From Perkinsus chesapeaki (taxonomy: Eukaryota; Perkinsozoa; Perkinsida; Perkinsidae): a stretch of DNA of 64,000 nt. Location: assembly GCA_013115145.1 (NCBI GenBank), contig JAAPAO010000007.1:102479-166478 (forward strand), written 5' to 3'. Within the stretch, counting starts at the first letter, position 1; every line of letters starts with the position of its first letter. The position numbers were made by a program, and so were the translations under genes. The notes under the pieces are model-generated. The model saw only the letters and a program-made list of their open reading frames with translations. It was not told where the DNA came from and ran no database searches. Positions 40,010 through 52,300 of this stretch are shown here, piece after piece.

Positions 40010-43000
40010 TCAACCGCGTTCCTGAGGCAGAGATAGTTTCGTGGCGCGTGACGGTGAGGCTGGCTGTACCGTAATAATCCTTTTGAGTTCCCTAGGTGGA
40101 ACGTATACTATACCATCATGCTCAGCAGCATGTGTATTGCCAACCTTATTTACCCTGTCCAATACCTAACACAATAAAGGGTTCGGGTTTTTGGGTTTCG
40201 GGTTTTCACGAAAGCCTCTATTACCTTTTTCATATCCTCAACTGAAACACTTGTCTCCATAGCCCACTCATCAGCCCATTGTGCAAGGTTATTAACCAGA
40301 TAGTTATCAGATTCATATAGGGAAGGTAACAATTGAACCTGACCAGGGAAGCAGCCTTGTGGTGAAGTAAACCAAGCTACATCCACGGAAAGCAGCAGCA
40401 TCATATGCCGCACAACACACTCTCTCGGACGTAACTCGAGTGTGGGGCAGGCAATAGCGGTGTTTATGAGCTTGAATAAGAACAGATAGATAAAGTGGAG
40501 CAGCAGCAGCACTGTAATTTCAAGTAGTAGGATTTAGCCTCTATCAATCTGGTGTCAATGAGTGGAGCGATCCAGCGCCCCTGGACAGACGGGACTGAAC
40601 TAAGCAGTACTCATTTCCTTTACGTTGAACACTCGTAACATATTCAAATTGCCTTAGCCGGGAATCGAACCTGCGTCACTTACTTGTAACAGGAACAGTG
40701 GAGCAACCAAGAACTCCAAGAAGCCTATCTGCGAGTGAGGCCTCGATACCGTATTCCTATCGTTCAACATCTGTACTGGTATATTCTGTGCCTTCTCCAG
40801 GTCACCCTAAAATCCCCCACCCTCATCACACTTTTCGTCTCATCCCATCCTAACCTGTGCGAAGAACTCATCCAACACTCTGTTAGCCCAGGCCTTGCAA
40901 CTCTTAAACGGCTTGGTGGGATTAGAGATATCAGCGGCATGCAAGAAAAGCTGCAGTAGTGTCATCCGAACCTGTAAAGAGCAGCAGTAGCTGCTGCCCA
41001 TAGCCCTCCGGCAGTAGCCGCCCTACGTCATTGGAAGAATATAACGTGACACATTCAGGAGACCAGTCCTCGATATCAGCGTTGTAACCATCATCAATTA
41101 TCTGAGCAACAGTAGCAAGGAGAATGCAGCCTTATGAAGTTGATCGAATGACCGATCCTAACAGTGAAACAGTTATATCTTATTATCTACGGCAATGTAA
41201 TTGTGATTACGAGTGGAGCAAATGCCCCGCCCCTCCTTGGTCTCTTCTTCTATTATTACCTCCCTATTAAGCTGATATAACATCTGTAAAGCCTTAATCA
41301 TCTCGAAGTGATGCGCATTATCAGTATGCAGTATACACTCTATCATAACCCGACGGACATCGCGGTACCTATAGGGACAATATAAGGCTACCGAACTTAT
41401 ATACAACATCAATAACAACCCAGTACACATCTAAGAATCTTAGGTTGATCCCTGCATTACAGCAACGATGCCTACACTATGATCATGTCATCTACACAAA
41501 AGGATCTTATAACTAATCCGGCCGGGTGGTGTTTTATAATTATCAACATCACATACAAAGGCTACGACGCGAAGATACGTTCCACAAGCAATACAAAAGG
41601 GCGCGTTATTTACGGGAATACAGGCTGTCATGTGTCTATGACTTCCTAATCTAAGATCAGCTTACTGTTGCTTAGATAGGCCCTTCAATATATTAGCTTC
41701 ATCTTCACCACACAACTCGAAGAATCTCGCACAATGCATGTTCTCTAATGGCGACTTATCGTTATATCTAAAACCCACAAGTGTCAACAAATCAACCTCG
41801 CTGGAATCTTTTCTTACCTCAATGCTAGCTCGTTGGCCGTCTCCACCAAGAAGGGGTTGTTGACTCCTGGATGACCTATATCGTGCACCACCGCCGCGAG
41901 CAGTATCGCCAGGCAGTCTAATGGCTGGAAGAATGCCACGCTCTTAGAGAGAACAAGGTACCTACAGGAGTGATGCCCGAATAGGTGATCGACCCTTCCA
42001 AAGTCATAAAATACTGACAATAAAAAACGCCTAAAAACCTCTTCCTGAGCTTCAATATTGTTGTCCTATAGCTCAAGTATACTAAGTCCATGAATACAGT
42101 GAAATAGCAGACGCTTATCAAACAGTAAAACTAGCCACCTTCTACCTTCAACTACAACACAACTGCTTAATGCAGCGCTACCATCACTTCCTCAATCCAC
42201 CGCCCGGTGGCCTCCCCCACTAGCACTACCTATACACAGTATGGGTAACATCCACTGCATGATACCAATTATGATAGGGATTATCAAGATAAGATTCCCG
42301 AGCTCGAGCTAGGAAGACCTGACACTTGAAGTCGGCAGGCTGGAAGAAGAAGAACACGTCGTCACCTCTAGAGTATCCATTTTAATAAAACCAGTCAAAA
42401 AATGGGACAACTCCGATCCCAAGAAAATATACCTACAACACCAAAGTCACGCGCCACAAAACTCGGATACTGTCCCGACTTGAGTAGCGCCTCATTCTGA
42501 GCGTTGCTCTTTTCTAATACGTCATAGTGCCAGCTGTCAGCCAGACCAGAGTCCAACAGACCCGCTTGCTCCAAATCCGTGACAAACGTGCGGAGGTTAG
42601 TCGTTCCTGAATGACAATAGATACTTAACGACAGAAGTCACCGGGAGGGCTGCTAATGAGACGGCAGCGATTCTGACAGAAAAGTAATAACACCATCCGA
42701 TAGGGGAAACTGCGGAGATCCAGAGTATGTGAGTCAAACCATTTCAAACCAATTCGACAGTGTCGATGTCGAATTCTCGGAAATTAACACTCGACGATCC
42801 CCGGCAACATATCCTTCGGTGCCTATATTCATTATACAATTATTACTCATCGTCTTCACCATAATCCACTACTATAACGCTGGATTTAAGGGCAATTTAA
42901 CAAACGGAATTACCACAAGGTTAAGAGGCGATGAAACATAGAGGCCCTCAGATGCCACCGTACTGTTTTCTCTACCACAGATGGTTGATCCTTATAATTG

Positions 43001-45696
43001 TATGGCGAGTTGCTGAGGTAGGCTGATGATCTATACCACGCTACCGCTACCTCTACCCTATAGAGACAAGTCTACAAGGGAATTCGATCCCAGCAAACCA
43101 ATTCTTCCCTATGGAGCAACCCGAGCCCCTTCGACTCAAAATTAATGCCTAAGCCCACTCCAAATTTTCCTATTTGGGGAACTGTATATCGGTCAATTCC
43201 AGCTATTACTTCTCCTAGCTTTCATATCTATGCTTTCGCTGTCCAGACTGGCCTTGCGTGCCTGACAATACTATCACCCCCTCCCTCCTCCTGCTGCCTC
43301 CAAAGCCTCACCTGATTCTGGGTGATCATGTCCAACACAGCTAAATCATCAGTGCCCAAATTCTTCATAGCTTCTTCATCTATAGGCTGCTTTGCTACGA
43401 ACATCTCCGAAAGTAGCGCCAGCTTCTCTACCACGGCTTCGAGGACCTAACATACTCATAGTGTCGAGGACCACATCTCATAGAATCCTATCAGACTCGT
43501 CAAAATATATACCCATAATTGGATATGGAAAACAACACGATCAGCATCCTCTTAAATTTCTTGAAAAATTTTCTGTCATGTTCGAAATTTTCGGAAAATT
43601 TCCTATAATATTCGGAATTGTCCGAAATTTTCTGTAATTTCCCCTAGCACCATGTCCGTCCCCTTTAATCCTGATCAAAGCTGCACATTGGACCAACTTC
43701 CCAAATTACCGATGCTTCACTCATAAACGCTCCGGTGTCATCTATATCCTCATCAGTGTAGTCATTAACTGGAGGAGAAGCTTTATCTTCTCCACGCTGA
43801 GACCAAAGATACGCGCTTCGCACTAGGAAGAATATTTTATACCTCCTCAACGGCGACTTTACTAATCTGGTTAACCGTTTTAAAGATATTTTTAGCCATG
43901 TCCCGCACTCTGCAGAATAGCCCCTCCAACGGGGACAGCACCTGCCATGAATTTTGTGGCGCTGCAAGAAATTCAATCAGACCGTACTATTTGAGACACA
44001 CTGTTACTAAGCAATGTGGCCGATAGGAGCATAACAATAATGACGGTAACCTGAAAAGCGAAAGGTCCCAGGTTCTATCCCTGGCTGCGGCATCTCCTAC
44101 AACCAACGCTATATTCATACTAGCTTCCGTTTTGCTGACCGAAGTGAAGTCGAACATAGCTTGGACCTTAGTGCTGCTGTAACCATAGCTGGTAACCCAA
44201 AGTTCATTCGATATCCTATTCGGGGGCTCGGCGAATGTCTCCCTGTACACAAGACCCTGTGGGTCCAGCTCTACTGTGAGAGCCACTGGGTTGTATTCCC
44301 GGAACTCATAGAAGTCCAGGAATTCAGTGATGCTTTGATTGAACGATCTGGAGAGATAGAATGTAGATTTGGAAGAAGTGGAGCTGTCTTACTCCCCACG
44401 AATGTAGCTGACACCGAATGTGCTGACGTGATTGGCAAACTGTTGCGTCCAGGCCTGCATGGAATGGTCCTCGTCGGGGTATCTGAGGTAGGGGATAGAA
44501 GGATGTATGTGGAAGGCATTCGGGAGAGAAATATAGCTGGAAACATGTTTAATACTGCGGCATAGAACATTCGTTCTTCCAGCGAGGAGATTTTCTAAAG
44601 GAAAGTTTGTCTTTGAAATCTCATAAAAAAGTTTCCTAAACCTTATAGGATGCCACGTCCTGACGAGTTAATCATCATCCAACATGCAAGAGCTTGACAG
44701 ATAGCTTACTTCATCATATCAAACAAAGGCAACACCATTACCAGCCCTATGGTCATCATAGATACCCTTGTCGATAATGCATTCATAAGCCTTGAGCCCA
44801 ACACCTGCCAACAATTATATGCACTGAGCAGCAGCTCCTCTTGCCTCCTCTTCATCTACCTTAGCTGTGCCAGCACTTTCGTCTTGAATGCTGGTAACTC
44901 CAGGAAGCCATTTCAATAGTCTCATGACACGAGTAATACGGCCAGCTCGAGCTCCTAGTTTGGTGGTACGGGCAGCACGGAGAAGGACGACATTCGACCC
45001 AACGCCAGAATTGACTGAAAAGGAATTGGCCGTTTGATGGTCACCACCCCATCCCTATTGGCAGGGTGCAAGGCAATTATAGACCGAATGGACAGAAGAA
45101 GAATTGGAGTTGTCAATTTTGTAATAATGATCAGTGTTGGAAATAATGGACCTTACATTTAAGACTGCTGTCGTTGTCACCGAGAGCCCAAGATATGTCC
45201 AGGAAAAGGGAGAATGCCCCGATGAAATCCATAATGAAGAAGAAGCCTCCAAAGTACCTAACAGACACTCTCATCTCCGGCTGACCTGTGCATTCTTACC
45301 GGCGGTTGCTCAACGTAAGGACAATCATTTCACCAACGAACAGTACGAATATGACAATCAATATGTGATCCAGAATCTCGTAGCTGTCCTCTATATCAAA
45401 TAGCGTCTGATAAAGGAGCTCATGCTTGGGGAAAGTAGTAGCGACGTACCCAACAGTCGGGAAGGAAGAGAGCGAGAAGCAATGCAACGTTCATAATGAA
45501 TTGGAAGGTGAAGGACCGGGATATCCTCAAAGCCATTCTTAATATAGCTGGTCTCCGCTTGAAGAACGGTATCCTACAGAAGCACTGTTGTAGGGGTGTA
45601 AGAGATTAAATCAATGCGCTACGTGGCAATGGATCGTCGGCGCTCTGGTGTAGGGCCTACGATCCGCACGGACTTTCTCTTGGCCACGCTCGTCAT
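40010..45696 (-). CDS. Ion channel fused to cyclic-nucleotide phosphodiesterase (candidate fusion)
   Basis: The N-terminus at 45696 (MTSVAKRKSVRIVGPTPERR) leads into six membrane segments: S1 FTFQFIMNVALLLALFLPD; S2 ILDHILIVIFVLFVGEMIVL; S3 FFFIMDFIGAFSLFLDISWA; S4 with regular charges LLRAARTTKLGARAGRIT; S5 VSMMTIGLVMVLPLF; S6 VTVIIVMLLSATLL followed by LSPLEGLFCRVRDMAKNIFK. This pattern matches the ciliate/alveolate channel family often joined to nucleotide cyclases. Downstream on the same strand comes a class I phosphodiesterase: NPYHNWYHAVDVTHTVY, LLAAVVHDIGHPGVNNPF, YNDKSPLENMHCARFFELCG, RVMIECILHTDNAHHFEMIK, RPHSQIGFLEFLVAPLF; metal-binding His/Asp residues present. It ends at TGA 40010-40012. 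I could not resolve the joins at 43430-43680 and 42600-43230, so two adjacent genes remain possible. Confidence 0.7.
40600..40683 (-). other. Phosphodiesterase intron containing a tRNA 3' fragment
   Basis: The intron starts GTAAGTGACGCAGGTTCGAT directly after the exon ending LVAPLFLLQ. It continues with a T-arm and an acceptor-like CTAAGGCA end. The 5' half of a tRNA would fall in coding exon and is absent. The T-arm has one mismatch (position 51/63), the same as in the fragment at 24147-24172. Confidence 0.65.
44051..44103 (-). other. Channel intron containing an antisense tRNA 3' fragment
   Basis: A 53-nt intron; removal joins SMNIAL to VTVIIVMLLS (S6). On the plus strand it reads AGGTCCCAGGTTCTATCCCT then GGCTGCGGCA: a perfectly paired T-arm plus an acceptor 3' strand and discriminator. 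The 15 bases AAAGGTCCCAGGTTC are shared with the tRNA-like sequence at 19604-19662. Confidence 0.65.
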
Positions 45697-46041
45697 GGAT
45701 GAAGATTTCGCTATCCCGTTAACTGGTGCGACCTGATGAAGACATATTTGCGCTCCGTGTTACATCGGTGGGAAGGATTGTACCTTGGCACTCATTCTTG
45801 ATGCTTCCGGGACTGGAATTATGTTCAGCAGATCGGTACAAAAATGACTGTCTCTGCCTCCACTTCAGATGATGCAGTTGTCGCAGATAAGAAGACTACG
45901 ACTGGAGCGAGTTGACAAAGGGTTGGCAACACACTCAAATGCGGGAAGCAACTAAAGTTGAATTCGTTATGGTATCATGCGCAGTTCCATGTAGAGTCAG
46001 TTTTTGCGCGAGAGAGAATTATTCCTTCAATTCCGAAATAA

Positions 46042-46113
46042 AGCCACCTGCCGGGATTGAACCGACGACCTTCTGCTTACGAAGCAGACGCTCTACCACT
46101 AAGCTAAGGTGGC
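46042..46113 (-). tRNA. trnT-CGT: tRNA-Thr (CGT)
   Basis: 72 nt. Acceptor stem GCCACCT pairs perfectly with AGGTGGC, discriminator T. D-arm GCTTAGTGGTAGAGC. Anticodon stem TCTGC/GCAGA with loop TTCGTAA, anticodon CGT. T-arm GTCGGTTCAATCCCGGC pairs with one G-T. It lies in the 650-bp divergent region between the channel gene (-) and BMS1 (+). Confidence 0.95.
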
Positions 46114-46350
46114 TACCAATATGCAGCTAAAATTCCCAAGGCCCGTCGTTCTGTTGCAGGCAGGTGTGGTGAATAACTGTGAACCTAAGAAAAATTTGGT
46201 TTCTTGCTTGATTAGTGAAGGGTGTCCCACCCCGTCATCACATACTGGCAGGATCCATAAACCGGCTCTGAACGTTAATCGTCCGTCCGCTTGCAATGAC
46301 AACCTAAGTTTCCGGATTGTAGTGTTTGATTTAATCTCTCCTCATCTCCA

Positions 46351-49300
46351 ATGGACGGAGGAGGAGGATCTCAAGCAGCAGCCTCTAAGGCCCATCGAAA
46401 GCCTACCTCAGGTAGTATCCGGGAAACACGGCTCCGCGCCGTTGATGGTTACGGGAAGGAAGTTTTACCTAAGGAGTGTGGTGTCAGGTGGTAAGGCAAA
46501 GAAGAAGCGCGAGAAAGCTAACGTAGATCGACATAACCCAAAAGCCTTCACCTTCTCGGGCGGCATACACAGCGTTCAACGAAGAGTACAGAGAGGCCTT
46601 GATGTGAAGGCCAAAAGAGAAAAGATTGAAAAAATGGACAAACGCCCAGAAGGCGTTGAGGCTCCACCGTAGGGCTTTTTATGGCAGCATCATATTAAAC
46701 ACGCTGATTTTAGATATGTAGTGGTAGTGCAGGGGCCTCCAGGATGCGGTAAAACGACTTTAATAAGAAGTCTCGTCAAGCACTACACCAAGACAACGCT
46801 CGGTGCCACCATAGAGGGTAGTAGACCGTACTCGGTTCGGGAGGGACCAGCGTAATGATTGCAGGACCCATCACTGTGGTATCCGGCCGCAACCGTCGCT
46901 TAACCTTCATAGAGTGCCCGGCTAACGATATGCGAGCCATGATAGATCTGGCGAAGGTTGCTGACCTGGTAGGCTCCGCTGTCATACACAGGCCTTGAGC
47001 TGCTGCCTGAGTAGGTGCTCTTGATGGTGGATGCTGTCAGAGGATTTGAAATGGAAACGTTCGAGTTCATCAATATTATGCAGGTAATGCTTGTTGCCTT
47101 GTATTGCCTACTGTCCTCACCGGCTCACAGGTCCACGGTTTTCCCAGAGTTCTCGGCATCCTTACGCACTTGGATGGCTTCAAGGAGTCTAAAAGCAAGC
47201 CTTTCCATCAACGGGTAGCCTTGATAGGGGTATTGCAGGCATTCGCAAGATGAAGAAACGGTATAAAGCGAGGTTCTGGGCGGAGCTGTACGACGGGGCT
47301 AAAATGTTCTATCTAAGCGGTATCCAGTATAGTGGGACGCGCTACAACAAAACAGAGGTCACTAACTTGGCCAGGTAGGAATCTTTCCCTTCCACTGGCA
47401 TAGGAGGTTCGTCTAGGTTCATCGCCATCCAGAAATTTGCCCCTCTGTCCTGGCGGCAAGAGCACTCCTACATGGTGGCCCATCGGTGGGAGGACCGGAC
47501 CCTGGTCCCCAATAGTGATACAAGAACCCTTGCTCTATACGGCTACGTCTCGGGCTGTCGGTTACGTACCGAAGGCCAGGCTTTCCATATTGCGGGAGTT
47601 GGAGACTTCCCAGTGGCATCGGCAACGTCAGCTTTGGACCCTTGCCCACCTCCGACCAACCAGAACCCTAAGATGAAGGGATTGGCTTTGAGGACGTTAA
47701 GCGACAAGCAAAGGAATCTTTATGCACCTTATTGCGAGCATCAACATATTACGGTGGACTCCGAGGCTATGTATATTAATACTAGGGAGGCTGATGAGAG
47801 CTTTACTAGGAAAGAGGAAGAAGGTAGTAGGGAGGGAAGGTGTCTCATTACATTTATATATTATTGTTACGACGCTCCCTCATTACATTTATATATTATT
47901 GTTACGACGCTCCCTCATTACATTTATATATTATTGTTACGACGCTCCCTCAANNNNNNNNNNNNNNNNNNNNNNNNNNNNNNNNNNNNNNNNNNNNNNN
48001 NNNNNNNNNNNNNNNNNNNNNNNNNNNNNNNNNNNNNNNNNNNNNNNNNTCATTACATTTATATATTATTTTTATGCCTCCACTTCCACATTACATTTAT
48101 ATATTATTTTTATGCCTCCACTGCCTCATTACATTTATATACTATTTTTATGCCTCCACTTCCTCATTACTTTTATATTTTATTGTTACGACGCTCTCTC
48201 CAGGTACCGAGTCTACCGATGATGAAAGCCTCCCCGGAAGCGAGCCTTCGAGCGATGAGGAGGAGGATGATGAGATGGACCCCAGCGAGGCTGTTAAAAT
48301 GGTTCGAGAGCTCCAGGATGTCCACATTGACCTCAAAGATAGAGATGCACCTCTGCCACTATTAGCTGGTGGGGCCGAGGTACCACCGAGTAGGAGGCTT
48401 GCTGAGGCAGAGGAGGAAGAAGATGATGATGAAGGAGGGGAGCAGTGGAGCGATGAGGTAGTTGTGGGAAGGATGTGGCCGGGTTACATCGAGGTTCATA
48501 CCAACTTTTTCTCAAATCGTGGGTGTGTCAGGAAAAGGACGCTGATGACGATGAAGAGGATGATGATGAGTATGTGAATCCATTCCTGGAGGTGTCGGAT
48601 AAGCTAGATTCCGTAGCTAAAGGGTTCGAGGATGATGATGAGGATGAAGAAGAAGGCTCGACTGATGCTAGGACAGCTGCTCAGTGGGATGCTTTAGTGT
48701 ATGGTCAACATATAGACACTAATAGGGAGAATAAGGTAGTAGTAGGGGGGTGCGTGGAGAAGCGGAATGAGGGCTGGCGAGGTATCTCCTCTGTTTATAG
48801 GAAGTTGCAAGGATATTTGAGACTCCTCCCTCAATGCGAATCAACGTGGGATTCCCCCTGGGGCTGGGTGGCCTTGAGTCCAAGGTTCGTTTTGCTCTTT
48901 ACCCTAATCTTAGCACTTCTGCTGCTTGTAGACCTTATATAGGCACAGCTTCTCGGTGCTCGCGAGGATGTAGAGATATAAAAGGTCCGTGTGGACCAGC
49001 GGGCTTAATATTGACATGCTACAAGACGGGAGATGATTTGTGTCAGAAAGCGAAGGCTCCTGAGGTGGGCAGCGGTAAGGTGCAGCTATTTGAGGACGAT
49101 GAGGATGAGGAGGAGGACGATGGGGAGGTTGATGACGGTATCGACACATCCAAGCCTAGGATGCTGCCCTTTGGTGCCACAACCGAGGAGGAGGGGGAGG
49201 GGTTGGAGTCGGAGGTATACATCAGGCAGCTAAGATGCAGAAGGTTCTTTGTGGCTAAGAACATCACCAAGGAACTGGAGGGGGAGGTTAAGGTACGGTG

Positions 49301-52300
49301 CAGTGGTGGAAGGTGGTCGTGAGTAATGGTGGTAGGGTGGCTCTACCAGTGCTGAGGGAGGTATGGATCTGGATGCTGAGCGTGCGGCCAATGCAGAGGC
49401 AAAGGAGAAGGCGGCAATGGAGGGGCCTCAACAGGAGGACGAGGATGATGAGGTAGGGGAACTGGGTATCATCTATCACTCGTGTTGGGGCAATATGGAT
49501 GTGATCGCCGACATATGTTGGTGAGCTTATGCGACGTGGAAGTCCCCCGTGGAGTTGAGGAGTTTATATTTCATGGCGAGTAGCCGGCGAGGAAGTTAGG
49601 AAGGTTCAGCGACGACTTCCTGTCGGTCGTCGGCCTCAGCTGGGTTTCGAAAGCTGGACATAGTAAAGAGGTTTTCGGTCGCGTGGAACTGGGGGGGATC
49701 TCGTCAGGTTTCTTTATCGCTTGTATATGAACAGATGGTGGAGTGCTTCAGGACGCTGCTCGACTGAAGGGAGTGGTAGCTAGTAAATCCGAGCTGGATG
49801 AGGTTAGGGACTTCAGTGCTGATGATGGGACATTGACCATTGGGACATACGCCAAGGTGATGATTTGGAGGAAATATGGTATGATTTCCACCGGCTGTGT
49901 TCAGCTCGTCTTTGAGAACGTACCAGCAGAGTCGGTTGATGCCCTTAAGGACAGGAAGTGGCCCTTGATTCTTGGATCGCTGCTGCCTAGCGAGATGAAG
50001 ATGGGTTTTATACAGATGAGGGTAGGTGGGTTGGTGGGAATGGCGGATGTGGGTATGGCTAAGTCGTTGTTAAGGTGAAGCGGCATCGTTGGCATCCTAA
50101 GATCTTAAAGACAAGAGACGTGCTTCTGTTCTCGGTGGGCTGGAGGAGGTTCCAAGGCCTGCCGGTGTATGCATTGGAGGACAGGAATCATAGTCGTATT
50201 AGGATGCTGAAGTAAGGCAATCCTGGGAGGGGAGGGTAATAGCTTGTCGAAAATGGCGGTGGTAATTCCGAGTAGCTGAGCGAAGAGGTATCGGGGTGAT
50301 TCTCAGAGACTTCCCTAAAACATGGTTAAGACCTTTCCATCATTTCAGTGATATGTACTGCTGCAGCACTTAGGGATCCAAGGGGGTAGGAGATAGGTCC
50401 CTATAGACCTAAGTGTTGTGCTGCTGTAGCAGTAGCAGTAGCAGCAGTACATATAGCTGTTGTAAACTCGCCATCCGTGGCAGGTGGGGCATAGGGAATA
50501 AGCCGAAGTGCTATATATAGTAACGTATTCCCCAGTGTTGAGACTTAGCGACTAGGGAGTCACTGAGACATGCTATATTGTATTATATATCGATCAACCG
50601 TTTCATATATAGCTGTCATAATGACATAGTGGTGCTGCACATGTGTGCACATGAAACGGTTAATCGATTTATACAATACGATTCCATATAATTACGTTAA
50701 GCATAACACGATACTGATGTAGACCTAAAAATATACATGTTTGCAAGACTGCTGTATGGTATTTCATCGGGGGTCGATTCTTGAGCTCCATTCTCATCAG
50801 GTACACTCCTGAGCACATGCACTGTCTGGCTACGGTATATGGTCCTAGTATAGCCCCTAATACTGGTGTATTGGCCATACGCAACTGGAAGGCCGTACCA
50901 AGCTATAGGGTGGCTTTAACGGGACAGGTAGGGGATGTGGGAAGGGTGATAATGGGGAGCTTGCGGTGTGCAGGTTATGGAATCAGCAGAGAAGTTTGAC
51001 ATAGTGAAGAAGTTGAAGTTGGTTGGCGAGCCTACGAAGGTCTTTAAGAACACTGCCTTTATTAAGGGTAAGGCACTTGAGTAGGGGGATGTATTAAGGG
51101 GTAGTCTGTACTGGTAAAATGGCTTTGATTGCGATAGCATTGGAAGGATCATCCTTGGTGAACTATGAATGGTGTGTGTTTCATGGGGGGATAATGTAGG
51201 GTAATCAACCTAAGATATCTGAACGATATTGTATGTATAAATAATGCTTTCGTGGAGCTATGGTAACTTCCAATGGATAATGCATTATGTCTCCATATAT
51301 TCGTATGGTCGCCGCTGCTGCGGCATGTAGATGGTTTGTTAGGTATGTTCAACTCTGACCTGGAAGTGTCAAAGTGCGTGGGGGCTAAGATACAGACAGT
51401 CTCTGGTATACGAGGTGAAATCAAGAAGGCTCATAAAACTAACGGTGACTTCCGTGCCGGGTTCGAAGATAAGATTAAGATGTCGGACTTGGTGACATTG
51501 AAAGCGTGGGTTAACGTGCCCCTGCCGAAGTTCTATAATCCCATGCTTGATGTGCCTGAATGGAGGAGGATGAGAACTATAGCGGAGCTGAGAAGGGCTA
51601 CAAATACGCCTATACCTAATAAGCTGGACTCTAGTTATGGTCAAGGAAAGCAAGAGAGAATTGATAGGAAGTAGGTCGCGGGTTCGAACCCCGGTGGAGG
51701 CATTTTTATTGTCAGGTCTACTCCTCTGAATATACCTGACTCTCTGAAGAAGCAGTTGCCATTCAAGAGCAAGGCAAAGGTAACGATACGGGTTGTTATC
51801 ACTGCTTAATTTACTATATTACTGTATTAGGTCCAAGAGGCCAAGCAGAAGACTAAGCTTGATAAGAAGGCAGCTGTGGTTCGGAGCAAGGAAGATAAAG
51901 AGGTGGGGACGATAATAACATTTGGAAGAGAATACTATATTATATATAATAGTGCCCTTTGTATTATCAACTTTTATATCTTACAATTCAATCTATATCA
52001 ATTTATTACTTATATTATCACACTGCAACAAATATATAAAGGAATCTACGTACAGCCTATTAAGGGATTCATCTAGCCTTATGAAAACATATACCCGAAG
52101 TTAGTTGAAGTTTGTTCCTGATGCGGAGGTATATCATAAGTGCGGATATAAAAGACGTTACTAGGGCAAAACGAAAGATCGGATGTATTAGTTATAGGAG
52201 CATTTGACATTTTTGTACCTTCTCCTCCTACTTTTGATTACCGTACAGTGTGAGCTGTTGTATGGTCTGATATTATTTAATTGTTTAAGACTACTGTCCA

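Noticed and set aside
42729-42941. 70-codon plus frame with a hydrophobic stretch
   Set aside because: Opposite strand to the phosphodiesterase locus, in a probable intron; one hydrophobic run alone is not enough support.
44161-44565. 134-codon plus-strand frame opposite the channel
   Set aside because: The minus strand here carries channel exons that join with proper splice sites; the plus frame is its complement.
47472-48365. 297-codon plus frame through the minisatellite
   Set aside because: It reads through an intron made of repeats and through Ns; BMS1 homology places exon ends on both sides.
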